The notes under the pieces were generated by a model. That model saw nothing but the letters and a program-made list of their open reading frames with translations. It had not been told where the DNA came from and made no database searches. Below, one piece after another: positions 1 through 10,801 of a stretch of 64,000 nt of DNA (position 1 is the stretch's first letter; each line of letters starts with the position of its first letter). The stretch is taken from NCBI GenBank assembly GCA_027186245.1, contig CP114483.1, positions 18,868,220 through 18,932,219 of the forward strand, written 5' to 3'. A program made the position numbers and the translations under genes. The stretch is from Coriaria nepalensis (lineage: Eukaryota; Streptophyta; Magnoliopsida; Cucurbitales; Coriariaceae).

Positions 1-142
1 TTGCAGTTGATCTATTGAAGTCAACAATGCATTTGTTTAGCCTTAAAGTCATGTCAATGAGTCTCTTCTAGTCGTTAAATCATTCTAAATTAAGTCGAAC
101 GAATTCTATTTTTTCCCTTCAAACATGATTTTATATCATAAC
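1..142 (+). repeat. Reference monomer A, common type A1
   Basis: This is the first monomer of the trimer, 142 bp. It opens with TTGCAGTTGATCTATTGAAG, followed by TCAAC and an ATGCAT (27-32). TCGAAC lies at 95-100, just before a GAATTC at about 101-106, and a T6 run lies at 109-114. The GAATTC is the only EcoRI-type site in the consensus unit, so it recurs about every 420 bp. Two A1 subtypes alternate along the array, reading GAGTCTC or GAGACTC around base 60. The first 94 bases align to monomer C without gaps at about 83% identity by hand count, so A is closer to C than to B. Confidence 0.95.
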
Positions 143-284
143 ATGGAATTAATCTATTGAAGACAACAATACATTATTTTACCTTTAAAAAGCATGTCAC
201 TCAGTCTTTTTAATCATTAAATTGTTTGAAAGCACTTCGAACCATATCTCTTTTTGCATTTAAAACGCGACTTTCATGCATAAC
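143..284 (+). repeat. Reference monomer B, common type B1
   Basis: This is the second monomer, 142 bp. It begins ATGnAATTAATCTATTGAAG and then ACAACAATnCATTA. This particular copy has G where most have C, and A where most have G. TCGAAC starts at 237, exactly 94 bases into the monomer, as in A and C. It contains a 13-bp odd palindrome at 209-221 and an AACGCGAC element followed by TTTCATGCATAAC at its 3' end. It is the most diverged of the three monomers. Aligning it to A needs small compensating indels around 45-70 bp into the monomer. Confidence 0.94.
209..221. other. 13-bp odd palindrome in monomer B
   Basis: TTTAAT-C-ATTAAA is a perfect dyad with a one-base centre. It recurs in almost every B1 and B2 monomer. 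B3 monomers read TTTTCAATCATTAAAC, which breaks it. Two copies carry an extra A inside it (about 2311-2320 and 8611-8620). It could be a protein-binding dyad or a chance A/T palindrome. Confidence 0.75.
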
Positions 285-420
285 TTGCAATTGATCTATT
301 GAAGGCAACTATGCATTTTTTTAGCCTTAAAGTCATATTTTTGCGTCTCTTTTAGTCAGAAAATCATTCTAAATCACTTCGAACGAAATTCGGCATTTGG
401 ACATGACTTTCGTGCATAAC
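285..420 (+). repeat. Reference monomer C (136 bp), form that precedes A2
   Basis: This is the third monomer. It opens TTGCAATTGATCTATTGAAG, then GGCAACTATGCAT and a T7 run (316-322). It has the same 94-bp lead-in to TCGAAC (379-384) as A and B. The tail after TCGAAC is 6 bp shorter than in A and B, which explains the 136-bp length. This copy ends with TTTGGACATGACTTTCGT, the form found immediately before A2 monomers. Before A1 monomers most C copies read TTTGAACATGAATTTCGT, which completes an inverted repeat. Confidence 0.94.
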
Positions 421-562
421 TTGCAGTCGATCTATTGAAGGCAACAATGCATTTTTTTAGCCTTTAAGTCATGTAACTGAGTCTCTTCGAGTCATTAAAT
501 CATTCTAAATTAAGTCGAACGAATTCTATTTGCGCTCTTCAAACATTATTTTCTTACGTAAC
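421..562 (+). repeat. Monomer A, variant type A2
   Basis: This is a diverged A monomer recognised by TTGCAGTCGATC, GGCAACAATGC, AGCCTTTAAGTCATGTAACT, TCTTCGAGTCATT, TTTGCGCTCTTC and ATTATTTTCTTAC. It keeps the 142-bp length and the GAATTC. I count 33 A2 starts: 421, 2101, 3362, 5042, 6722, 8402, 9663, 10923, 12183, 15543, 18483, 20163, 31083, 34443, 36963, 38643, 41163, 42843, 44103, 45363, 46203, 47883, 48723, 50403, 51663, 53762, 55442, 56282, 57962, 59222, 60062, 61742 and 63421. Three hybrids start at 50823, 58382 and 62581. Confidence 0.93.
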
Positions 563-704
563 TTGCAATTACTCTATTGAAGACAACAATGCATTATTTT
601 ACCATTAAAAAGCATATCACTCAGTCTTTTTAATCATTAAATTGTTTGAAGGCACTTCGAACCAAATCTCTTTTTGCATTTAAAATGCGACTTTCAGGCA
701 TAAC
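563..704 (+). repeat. Monomer B, variant type B2 linked to A2
   Basis: B2 normally follows A2. It differs from B1 by TTGCAATTA at the start, TTTTACCATTAAAAAGCATATC, GAAGGCACTTCGAACCAAATC, and AAAATGCGACTTTCAGGC near the end. The linkage C(GGACATGACTT)-A2-B2 is kept in most copies, so the haplotype behaves as one block. From 31 kb onward B2 carries two further changes, TGTAGGCAC and GCGAGTTTCAGG (for example 31225-31366), which marks a regional sublineage. Confidence 0.9.
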
Positions 705-2310
705 TTGCAATTGATCTATTAAAGGCAACTATGCATTTTGTTAGCCTTAAAGTCATATTTTTGCGTCTCTTTTAGTCAGAAAATCATTCTAGATCATTCC
801 GAACGAAATTTGGCATTTGAACATGAATTTCGTGCATAACTTGCAGTTGATCTATTGAAGTCAACAATGCATTTGTTTAGCCTTAAAGTCATGTCAATGA
901 GTCTCTTCTAGTCGTTAAATCATTCTAAATTAAGTCGAACGAATTCTATTTTTTCCCTTCAAACATGATTTTATTTCATAACATGCAATTAATCTATTGA
1001 AGACAACAATGCATTATTTTACCTTTAAAAAGCATTTCACTCAGTCTTTTTAATCATTAAATTGTTTGAAAGCACTTCGAACCATATCTCTTTTTGCATT
1101 TAAAACGCGACTTTCATGCATTACTTGCAATTGATCTATTGAAGGCAACTATGCATTTTTTTAGCCTTAAGGTCATATTTTTGCGTCTCTTTTAGTCAGA
1201 AAATCATTCTTAATCACTTTGAAAGAAATTCGGCATTTGACCATGAATTTCGTGCATAACTTGCAGTTGATGTATTAAAGTCAACAATGCATTTGTTTAG
1301 CCTTAAAGTCATGTCAATGAGACTCTTCTAGTCGTTAAATCATTCTAAATTAAGTCGAACGAATTCTATTTTTTCCCTTCGAACATGATTTTATTTCATA
1401 ACATGCAATTAATCTATTGAAGACAACAATGCATTATTTTACCATTAAAAAGCATATCACTCAGCCTTTTTAATCATTAAATTGTTTGAAAGCACTTCGA
1501 ACCATATCTCTTTTTGCATTTAAAACGCGACTTTCATGCATTACTTGCAATTGATCTATTGAAGGCAACTATGCATTTTTTTTGCCTTAAGGTCATATTT
1601 TTGCGTCTCTTTTAGTCAGAAAATCATTCTTAATCACTTCGAAAGAAATTCGGCATTTGACCATGAATTTCGTGCATAACTTGCAGTTGATCTATTGAAG
1701 TCAACAATGCATTTGTTTAGCCTTAAAGTCATGTCAATGAGACTCTTCTAGTCGTTAAATCATTCTAAATTAAGTCGAACGAATTCTATTTTTTCCCTTC
1801 GAACATGATTTTATTTCATAACATGCAATTAATCTATTGAAGACAACAATGCATTATTTTACCTTTAAAAAGCATGTTACTCAGTCTTTTTAATCATTAA
1901 ATTGTTTGAAAGCACTTCGAACCATATATCTTTTTGCATTTAAAACGTGACTTTCATGCATAACTTGCAATTGACCTATTGAAGGCAACTATGCATTTTT
2001 TTAGCCTTAAAGTCATATTTTTGCGTCTCTTTTAGTCAGAAAATCATTCTAAATCACTTCGAACGAAATTCGGCATTTGGACATGACTTTCGTGCATAAC
2101 TTGCAGTCGATCTATTGAAGGCAACAATGCATTTTTTTAGCCTTTAAGTCATGTAACTGAGTCTCTTCGAGTCATTAAATCATTCTAAATTAAGTCGAAC
2201 GAATTCTATTTGCGCTCTTCAAACATTATTTTCTTACATAACTTGCAATTACTCTATTGAAGACAACAATGCATTATTTTACCATTAAAAAGCATATCAC
2301 TCAGTCTTTT

Positions 2311-2320
2311 TAAATCATTA
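2311..2320 (+). other. Single-base insertion in a B2 monomer
   Basis: TTTTTAAATCATTAAATTG has one extra A relative to TTTTTAATCATTAAATTG, so this unit is 421 bp and all downstream starts shift by one. The same insertion recurs near 8611-8620 inside the duplicated 6301-bp-spaced block. Confidence 0.9.
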
Positions 2321-2903
2321 AATTGTTTGAAGGCACTCCGAACCAAATCTCTTGTGGCATTTAAAATGCGACTTTCAGGCATAACTTGCAATTGATCTAT
2401 TAAAGGCAACTATGCATTTTGTTAGCCTTAAAGTCATATTTTTGCGTCTCTTTTAGTCAGAAAATCATTCTAAATCATTCCGAACGAAATTCGGCATTTG
2501 AACATGAATTTCGTGCATAACTTGCAATTGATCTATTGAAGTCAACAATGCATTTGTTTAGCCTTAAAGTCATGTCAATGAGTCTCTTCTAGTCGTTAAA
2601 TCATTCTAAATTAAGTCGAACGAATTCTATTTTTTCCCTTTAAACATGATTTTATTTCATAACATGCAATTAATCTATTGAAGACAACAATGCATTATTT
2701 TACCTTTAAAAAGCATGTCACTCAGTCTTTTTAATCATTAAATTGTTTGAAAGCACTTCGAACCATATCTCTTTTTGCATTTAAAACGCGACTTTCATGC
2801 ATAACTTGCAATTGATCTATTGAAGGCAACTATGCATTTTTTTAGCCTTAAAGTAATATTTTTGCGTCTCTTTTAGTCAGAAAATCATTCTGAATCACTC
2901 CGA

Positions 2904-2934
2904 ACGAAATTCGGCATTTGAACATGAATTTCGT
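2904..2934. other. 9-bp inverted repeat near the end of monomer C
   Basis: ACGAAATTC at 2904-2912 and GAATTTCGT at 2926-2934 are perfect reverse complements around a 13-base spacer. The dyad is present in most C monomers that precede an A1 monomer. In C monomers that precede A2 the right arm reads GACTTTCGT, one mismatch (for example 405-413). Some CpG-decayed copies have TTTGGC or TTCATGC, which alter one arm or the flanking bases. It can form a hairpin or bind a dimeric protein; neither is shown. Confidence 0.85.
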
Positions 2935-4621
2935 GCATAACTTGCAGTTGATCTATTGAAGTCAACAATGCATTTGTTTAGCCTTAAAGTCATGTCAATG
3001 AGACTCTTCTAGTCGTTAAATCATTCTAAATTAAGTCGAACGAATTCTATTTTTTCCCTTCGAACATGATTTTATTTCATAACATGCAATTAGTCTATTG
3101 AAGACAACAATGCATTATTTTACCTTTAAAAAGCATGTTACTCAGTCTTTTTAATCATTAAATTGTTTGAAAGCACTTCGAACCATATCTCTTTTTGCAT
3201 TTAAAACGTGACCTTCATGCATAACTTGCAATTGACCTATTGAAGGCAACTATGCATTTTTTTAGCCTTAAAGTCATATTTTTGCGTCTCTTTTAGTTAG
3301 ACAATCATTCTAAATCACTTCGAACGAAATTCGGCATTTGGACATGACTTTCGTGCATAACTTGTAGTCGATCTATTGAAGGCAACAATGCATTTTTTTA
3401 GCCTTTAAGTCATGTAACTGAGTCTCTTCGAGTCATTAAATCATTCTAAATTAAGTCGAACGAATTCTATTTGCGCTCTTCAAACATTATGTTCTTACAT
3501 AACTTGCAATTAATCTATTGAAGACAACAATGCATTATTTTACCATTAAAAAGCATATCACTCAGTGTTTTTAATCATTAAATTGTTTGAAGGCACTCCG
3601 AACCAAATCTCTTGTGGCATTTAAAATGCGACTTTCAGGCATAACTTGCAATTGATCTATTAAAGGCAACTATGCATTTTGTTAGCCTTAAAGTCATATT
3701 TTTGCGTCTCTTTTGGTCAGAAAATCATTCTAAATCATTCCGAACGAAATTCGGCATTTGAACATGAATTTCGTGCATAACTTGCAATTGATCTATTGAA
3801 GTCAACAATGCATTTGTTTAGCCTTAAAGTCATGTCAATGAGTCTCTTCTAGTCGTTAAATCATTCTAAATTAAGTCGAACGAATTCTATTTTTTCCCTT
3901 TAAACATGATTTTATTTCATAACATGCAATTAATCTATTGAAGACAACAATGCATTATTTTACCTTTAAAAAGCATGTCACTCAGTCTTTTTAATCATTA
4001 AATTGTTTGAAAGCACTTCGAACCATATCTCTTTTTGCATTTAAAACGCGACTTTCATGCATAACTTGCAATTGATCTATTGAAGGCAACTATGCATTTT
4101 TTTAGCCTTAAAGTAATATTTTTGCGTCTCTTTTAGTCAGAAAATCATTCTGAATCACTCCGAACGAAATTCGGCATTTGAACATGAATTTCGTGCATAA
4201 CTTGCAGTTGATCTATTGAAGTCAACAATGCATTTGTTTAGCCTTAAAGTCATGTCAATGAGACTCTTCTAGTCGTTAAATCATTCTAAATTAAGTCGAA
4301 CGAATTCTATTTTTTCCCTTCGAACATGATTTTATTTCATAACATGCAATTAGTCTATTGAAGACAACAATGCATTATTTTACCTTTAAAAAGCATGTTA
4401 CTCAGTCTTTTTAATCATTAAATTGTTTGAAAGCACTTCGAACCATATCTCTTTTTGCATTTAAAACGTGACTTTCATGCATAACTTGCAATTGACCTAT
4501 TGAAGGCAACTATGCATTTTTTTAGCCTTAAAGTAATATTTTTGCGTCTCTTTTAGTCAAAAAATCATTCTGAATCACTCCGAACGAAATTCGGCATTTG
4601 AACATGAATTTCGTGCATAAC

Positions 4622-5650
4622 TTGCAGTTGATCTATTGAAGTCAACAATGCATTTGTTTAGCCCTAAAGTCATGTCAATGAGTCTCTTCTAGTCGTTAAA
4701 TCATTCTAAATTAAGTGGAACGAATTCTATTTTTTCCCTTCAAACATGATTTTATTTCATAACATGCAATTAATCTATTGAAGACAACAATACATTATTT
4801 TACCTTTAAAAAGCATGTCACTCAGTCTTTTTAATCATTAAATTGTTTGAAAGCACTTCGAACCATATCTCTTTTTGCATTTAAAACGCGACTTTCATGC
4901 ATAACTTGCAATTGATCTATTGAAGGCAACTATGCATTTTTTTAGCCTTAAAGTCATATTTTTGCGTCTCTTTTAGTCAGAAAATCATTCTAAATCACTT
5001 CGAACGAAATTCGGCATTTGGACATGACTTTCGTGCATAACTTGCAGTCGATCTATTGAAGGCAACAATGCATTTTTTTAGCCTTTAAGTCATGTAACTG
5101 AGTCTCTTCTAGTCGTTAAATCATTCTAAATTAAGTCGAACGAATTCTATTTTTTCCCTTCGAACATGATTTTATTTCATAACATGCAATTAATCTATTG
5201 AAGACAACAATGCATTATTTTACCTTTAAAAAGCATGTCACTCAGTCTTTTTAATCATTAAATTGTTTGAAAACACTTCGAACCGTATCTCTTTTTGCAT
5301 TTAAAACGCGACTTTCATGCATAACTTGTAATTGATCTATTGAAGGCAACTATGCATTTTTTTAGCCTTAAAGTTATATTTTTGCGTCTCTTTTAGTCAG
5401 AAAATCATTCTAAATCACTCCGAACGAAATTCGGCATTTGAACATGAATTTCGTGCATAACTTGCAGTTGATCTATTGAAGTCAACAATGCATTTGTTTA
5501 GCCTTAAAGTCATGTCAATGAGTCTCTTCTAGTCGTTAAATCATTCTAAATTAAGTCGAACGAATTCTATTTTTTCCCTTCAAACATTATTTTCTTACAT
5601 AACTTGCAATTAATCTATTGAAGACAACAATGCATTATTTTACCATTAAA
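4622..5650 (+). repeat. About 1.03-kb block, copy 1 of a pair spaced 7141 bp
   Basis: The block matches 11763-12790. Both carry AGCCCTAAAG, AAGTGGAACG, AATACATTA, the A2/A1 hybrid, GAACCGTATC, CTTGTAATTG, AAGTTATAT and then an A1 monomer with an A2-like ATTATTTTCTTA end. The match ends where 5661 onward has CAGTCTGTTTAATC and the other copy enters a B3 monomer. Confidence 0.83.
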
Positions 5651-7265
5651 AAGCTTGTTACTCAGTCTGTTTAATCATTAAATTGTTTGAAAGCACTTCG
5701 AACCATATCTCTTTTTGCATTTAAACCGCGACTTTCATGCATAACTTGCAATTGATCTATTAAAGGCAACTATGCATTTTGTTAGCCTTAAAGTCATATT
5801 TTTGCGTCTCTTTTAGTCAGAAAATCATTCTAGATCATTCCGAACGAAATTCGGCATTTGAACATGAATTTCGTGCATAACTTGCAGTTGATCTATTGAA
5901 GTCAACAATGCATTTGTTTAGCCTTAAAGTCATGTCAATGAGTCTCTTCTAGTCGTTAAATCATTCTAAATTAAGTCGAACGAATTCTATTTTTTCCCTT
6001 CAAACATGATTTTATTTCATAACATGCAATTACTCTATTGAAGACAACAATGCATTATTTTACCTTTAAAAAGCATGTCACTCAGTCTTTTTAATCATTA
6101 AATTGTTTGAAGGCACTTCGAACCAAATCTCTTTTTGCATTTAAAATGCGACTTTCAGGCATAACTTGCAATTGATCTATTAAAGGCAACTATGCATTTT
6201 GTTAGCCTTAAAGTCATATTTTTGCGTCTCTTTTAGTCAGAAAATCATTCTAGATCATTCCGAACGAAATTCGGCATTTGAACATGAATTTCGTGCATAA
6301 CTTGCAGTTGATCTATTGAAGTCAACAATGCATTTGTTTAGCCTTAAAGTCATGTCAATGAGACTCTTCTAGTCGTTAAATCATTCTAAATTAAGTCGAA
6401 CGAATTCTATTTTTTCCCTTCAAACATGATTTTATTTCATAACATGCAATTAATCTATTGAAGACAACAATACATTATTTTACCTTTAAAAAGCATGTCA
6501 CTCAGTCTTTTTAATCATTAAATTGTTTGAAAGCACTTCGAACCATATCTCTTTTTGCATTTAAAACGCGACTTTCATGCATAAGTTGCAATTGATCTAT
6601 TGAAGGCAACTATGCATTTTTTTAGCCTTAAAGTCATATTTTTGCGTCTCTTTTAGTCAGAAAATCATTCTAAATCACTTCGAACGAAATTCGGCATTTG
6701 GACATGACTTTCGTGCATAACTTGCAGTCGATCTATTGAAGGCAACAATGCATTTTTTTAGCCTTTAAGTCATGTAACTGAGTCTCTTCTAGTCGTTAAA
6801 TCATTCTAAATTAAGTCGAACGAATTCTATTTTTTCCCTTCGAACATGATTTTATTTCATAACATTCAATTAATCTATTGAAGACAACAATGCATTATTT
6901 TACCTTTAAAAAGCATGTCACTCAGTCTTTTTAATCATTAAATTGTTTGAAAGCACTTCGAACCGTATCTCTTTTTGCATTTAAAACGCGACTTTCATGC
7001 ATAACTTGTAATTGATCTATTGAAGGCAATTATGCATTTTTTTAGCCTTAAAGTTATATTTTTGCGTCTCTTTTAGTCAGAAAATCATTCTAAATCACTC
7101 CGAACGAAATTCGGCATTTGAACATGAATTTCGTGCATAACTTGCAGTTGATCTATTGAAGTCAACAATGCATTTGTTTAGCCTTAAAGTCATGTCAATG
7201 AGTCTCTTCTAGTCGTTAAATCATTCTAAATTAAGTCGAACGAATTCTATTTTTTCCCTTCAAAC
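4700..7265 (+). repeat. 1680-bp (four-unit) tandem duplication
   Basis: 4700-5585 repeats at 6380-7265. Shared variants are AATACATTA near 4791 and 6471, the A2/A1 hybrid monomers at 5042 and 6722, GAACCGTATC near 5280 and 6960, TAACTTGTAATTG near 5328 and 7008, and AAGTTATAT near 5371 and 7051. The A2 spacing of 5042-6722-8402 shows the same 1680-bp period. Confidence 0.85.
5042..5183 (+). repeat. Hybrid A monomer, A2 left part and A1 right part
   Basis: The monomer begins as A2 (CAGTCGATC, GGCAAC, CCTTTAAGTC, GTAACTGAG). It switches to A1 at TCTTCTAGTCG and continues with TTTTTTCCC. The exchange lies in the shared GAGTCTCTTC stretch, about 60-70 bp into the monomer. The same junction recurs at 6722, 12183 and 20163 with the same following B and C variants. 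This indicates one recombination or conversion event later copied as part of larger blocks. Confidence 0.88.
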
Positions 7266-10200
7266 ATGATTTTATTTCATAACATGCAATTAATCTATTG
7301 AAGACAACAATGCATTATTTTACCTTTAAAAAGCATGTCACTCAGTCTTTTTAATCATTAAATTGTTTGAAAGCACTTCGAACCATATCTCTTTTTGCAT
7401 TTAAAACGCGACTTTCATGCATTACTTGCAATTGATCTATTGAAGGCAACTATGCATTTTTTTAGCCTTAAGGTCATATTTTTGTCTCTCTTTTAGTCAG
7501 AAAATCATTCTTAATCACTTTGAAAGAAATTCGGCATTTGACCATGAATTTCGTGCATAACTTGCAGTTGATGTATTAAAGTCAACAATGCATCTGTTTA
7601 GCCTTAAAGTCATGTCAATGAGACTCTTCTAGTCGTTAAATCATTCTAAATTAAGTCGAACGAATTCTATTTTTTCCCTTCGAACATGATTTTATTTCAT
7701 AACATGCAATTAATCTATTGAAGACAACAATGCATTATTTTACCATTAAAAAGCATATCACTCAGCCTTTTTAATCATTAAATTGTTTGAAAGCACTTCG
7801 AACCATATCTCTTTTTGCATTTAAAACGCGACTTTCATGCATTACTTGCAATTGATCTATTGAAGGCAACTATGCATTTTTTTAGCCTTAAGGTCATATT
7901 TTTGCGTCTCTTTTAGTCAGAAAATCATTCTTAATCACTTCGAAAGAAATTCGGCATTTGACCATGAATTTCGTGCATAACTTGCAGTTGATCTATTGAA
8001 GTCAACAATGCATTTGTTTAGCCTTAAAGTCATGTCAATGAGACTCTTCTAGTCGTTAAATCATTCTAAATTAAGTCGAACGAATTCTATTTTTTCCCTT
8101 CGAACATGATTTTATTTCATAACATGCAATTAATCTATTGAAGACAACAATGCATTATTTTACCTTTAAAAAGCATGTTACTCAGTCTTTTTAATCATTA
8201 AATTGTTTGAAAGCACTTCGAACCATATATCTTTTTGCATTTAAAACGTGACTTTCATGCATAACTTGCAATTGACCTATTGAAGGCAACTATGCATTTT
8301 CTTAGCCTTAAAGTCATATTTTTGCGTCTCTTTTAGTCAGAAAATCATTCTAAATCACTTCGAACGAAATTCGGCATTTGGACATGACTTTCGTGCATAA
8401 CTTGCAGTCGATCTATTGAAGGCAACAATGCATTTTTTTAGCCTTTAAGTCATGTAACTGAGTCTCTTCGAGTCATTAAATCATTCTAAATTAAGTCGAA
8501 CGAATTCTATTTGCGCTCTTCAAACATTATTTTCTTACATAACTTGCAATTACTCTATTGAAGACAACAATGCATTATTTTACCATTAAAAAGCATATCA
8601 CTCAGTCTTTTTAAATCATTAAATTGTTTGAAGGCACTCCGAACCAAATCTCTTGTGGCATTTAAAATGCGACTTTCAGGCATAACTTGCAATTGATCTA
8701 TTAAAGGCAACTATGCATTTTGTTAGCCTTAAAGTCATATTTTTGCGTCTCTTTTAGTCAGAAAATCATTCTAAATCATTCCGAACGAAATTCGGCATTT
8801 GAACATGAATTTCGTGCATAACTTGCAATTGATCTATTGAAGTCAACAATGCATTTGTTTAGCCTTAAAGTCATGTCAATGAGTCTCTTCTAGTCGTTAA
8901 ATCATTCTAAATTAAGTCGAACGAATTCTATTTTTTCCCTTTAAACATGATTTTATTTCATAACATGCAATTAATCTATTGAAGACAACAATGCATTATT
9001 TTACCTTTAAAAAGCATGTCACTCAGTCTTTTTAATCATTAAATTGTTTGAAAGCACTTCGAACCATATCTCTTTTTGCATTTAAAACGCGACTTTCATG
9101 CATAACTTGCAATTGATCTATTGAAGGCAACTATGCATTTTTTTAGCCTTAAAGTAATATTTTTGCATCTCTTTTAGTCAGAAAATCATTCTGAATCACT
9201 CCGAACGAAATTCGGCATTTGAACATGAATTTCGTGCATAACTTGCAGTTGATCTATTGAAGTCAACAATGCATTTGTTTAGCCTTAAAGTCATGTCAAT
9301 GAGACTCTTCTAGTCGTTAAATCATTCTAAATTAAGTCGAACGAATTCTATTTTTTCCCTTCGAACATGATTTTATTTCATAACATGCAATTAGTCTATT
9401 GAAGACAACAATGCATTATTTTACCTTTAAAAAGCATGTTACTCAGTCTTTTTAATCATTAAATTGTTTGAAAGCACTTCGAACCATATCTCTTTTTGCA
9501 TTTAAAACGTGACTTTCATGCATAACTTGCAATTGACCTATTGAAGGCAACTATGCATTTTTTTAGCCTTAAAGTCATATTTTTGCGTCTCTTTTAGTCA
9601 GACAATCATTCTAAATCACTTCGAACGAAATTCGGCATTTGGACATGACTTTCGTGCATAACTTGCAGTCGATCTATTGAAGGCAACAATGCATTTTTTT
9701 AGCCTTTAAGTCATGTAACTGAGTCTTTTCGAGTCATTAAATCATTCTAAATTAAGTCGAACGAATTCTATTTGCGCTCTTCAAACATTATGTTCTTACA
9801 TAACTTGCAATTAATCTATTGAAGACAACAATGCATTATTTTACCATTAAAAAGCATATCACTCAGTGTTTTTAATCATTAAATTGTTTGAAGGCACTCC
9901 GAACCAAATCTCTTGTGGCATTTAAAATGCGACTTTCAGGCATAACTTGCAATTGATCTATTAAAGGCAACTATGCATTTTGTTAGCCTTAAAGTCATAT
10001 TTTTGCGTCTCTTTTAGTCAGAAAATCATTCTAAATCATTCCGAACGAAATTCGGCATTTGAACATGAATTTTGTGCATAACTTGCAATTGATCTATTGA
10101 AGTCAACAATGCATTTGTTTAGCCTTAAAGTCATGTCAATGAGTCTCTTCTAGTCGTTAAATCATTCTAAATTAAGTCGAACGAATTCTATTTTTTCCCT

Positions 10201-10801
10201 TTAAACATGATTTTATTTCATAACATGCAATTAATCTATTGAAGACAACAATGCATTATTTTACCTTTAAAAAGCATGTCACTCAGTCTTTTTAATCATT
10301 AAATTGTTTGAAAGCACTTCGAACCATATCTCTTTTTGCATTTAAAACGCGACTTTCATGGATAACTTGCAATTGATCTATTGAAGGCAACTATGCATTT
10401 TTTTAGCCTTAAAGTAATATTTTTGCGTCTCTTTTAGTCAGAAAATCATTCTGAATCACTCCGAACGAAATTCGGCATTTGAACATGAATTTCGTGCATA
10501 ACTTGCAGTTGATCTATTGAAGTCAACAATGCATTTGTTTAGCCTTAAAGTCATGTCAATGAGACTCTTCTAGTCGTTAAATCATTCTAAATTAAGTCGA
10601 ACGAATTCTATTTTTTCCCTTCGAACATGATTTTATTTCATAACATGCAATTAGTCTATTGAAGACAACAATGCATTATTTTACCTTTAAAAAGCATGTC
10701 ACTCAGTCTTTTTAATCATTAAATTGTTTGAAAGCACTTCGAACCATATCTCTTTTTGCATTTAGAACGTGACTTTCATGCATAACTTGCAATTGACCTA
10801 T
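7142..10801 (+). repeat. 3.66-kb block, downstream copy of the 6301-bp-spaced duplication
   Basis: This is the counterpart of 841-4500, carrying the same ordered set of rare variants and the same internal 1260-bp rhythm. Differences are few, for example GTCTCTC in place of GCGTCTC near 7484, CATCTG near 7592 and GCATCTC near 9166. The match ends near 10801, where 4501 onward has AAGTAATAT but 10821 onward has AAGTCATAT. Confidence 0.87.
8611..8620 (+). other. Copied single-base insertion in a B2 monomer
   Basis: This is the same extra A as near 2312, in the same monomer context (CACTCCGAACC, CTTGTGGC). It is an inherited marker of block duplication. Confidence 0.9.

Larger units (their letters stand above)
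841..4500 (+). repeat. 3.66-kb block, upstream copy of a duplication spaced 6301 bp
   Basis: The block matches 7142-10801. Shared rare variants include TGTATTAAAG near 1270 and 7571, the extra A near 2312 and 8613, the CTTGTGGCATTT variants, ATTATGTTCTTAC near 3487 and 9787, CTCAGTGTTTTT near 3562 and 9862, and GACAATCATTC near 3300 and 9601. Sharing the same insertion and many substitutions shows common descent by block duplication, not independent mutation. Confidence 0.88.
1681..4540 (+). repeat. 1260-bp (three-unit) higher-order repeat, about 2.3 copies
   Basis: The order A1-A2-A1 units recurs with a 1260-bp offset. Diagnostic pairs are CTTGTGGCATTT at about 2351 and 3611, AAAGTAATAT followed by CTGAATCACTCC at about 2850 and 4110, and CTTGCAATTGATC opening an A1 at 2521 and 3781. 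The first copy is 1261 bp because of the extra A near 2312. Similarity breaks near 3280/4540. Confidence 0.88.

Noticed and set aside
101..106. 142-bp EcoRI satellite known from Tenebrio beetles
   Set aside because: Only monomer length and a GAATTC site are similar. Here the site occurs once per 420-bp trimer and three diverged monomers alternate. I cannot support the identification from sequence.
143..284. Arabidopsis-type 180-bp centromere repeat relatedness, from the AACTT...GCAA...GATCT pattern
   Set aside because: The resemblance is a few short A/T-rich words, monomer length differs by about 40 bp, and no alignment can be run here.
281..295. TATA- or promoter-like elements near CATGCATAAC
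   Set aside because: A/T-rich words are expected at 31% G+C. No combined promoter architecture or transcript evidence is visible.
375..395. CENP-B-box-like sequence in monomer C: TTCG and CGG in the right order (CTTCGAACGAAATTCGGC)
   Set aside because: The known core needs TTCG, four bases, A, two bases and CGGG. Here nine bases separate TTCG from CGG instead of seven, and the third G of CGGG is C. Not a valid box.
2342..2360. CTTGTGGC variant considered as a separate insertion
   Set aside because: It is a pair of substitutions in CTTTTTGC at constant length, copied at 3611, 8651 and 9911 within duplicated blocks.
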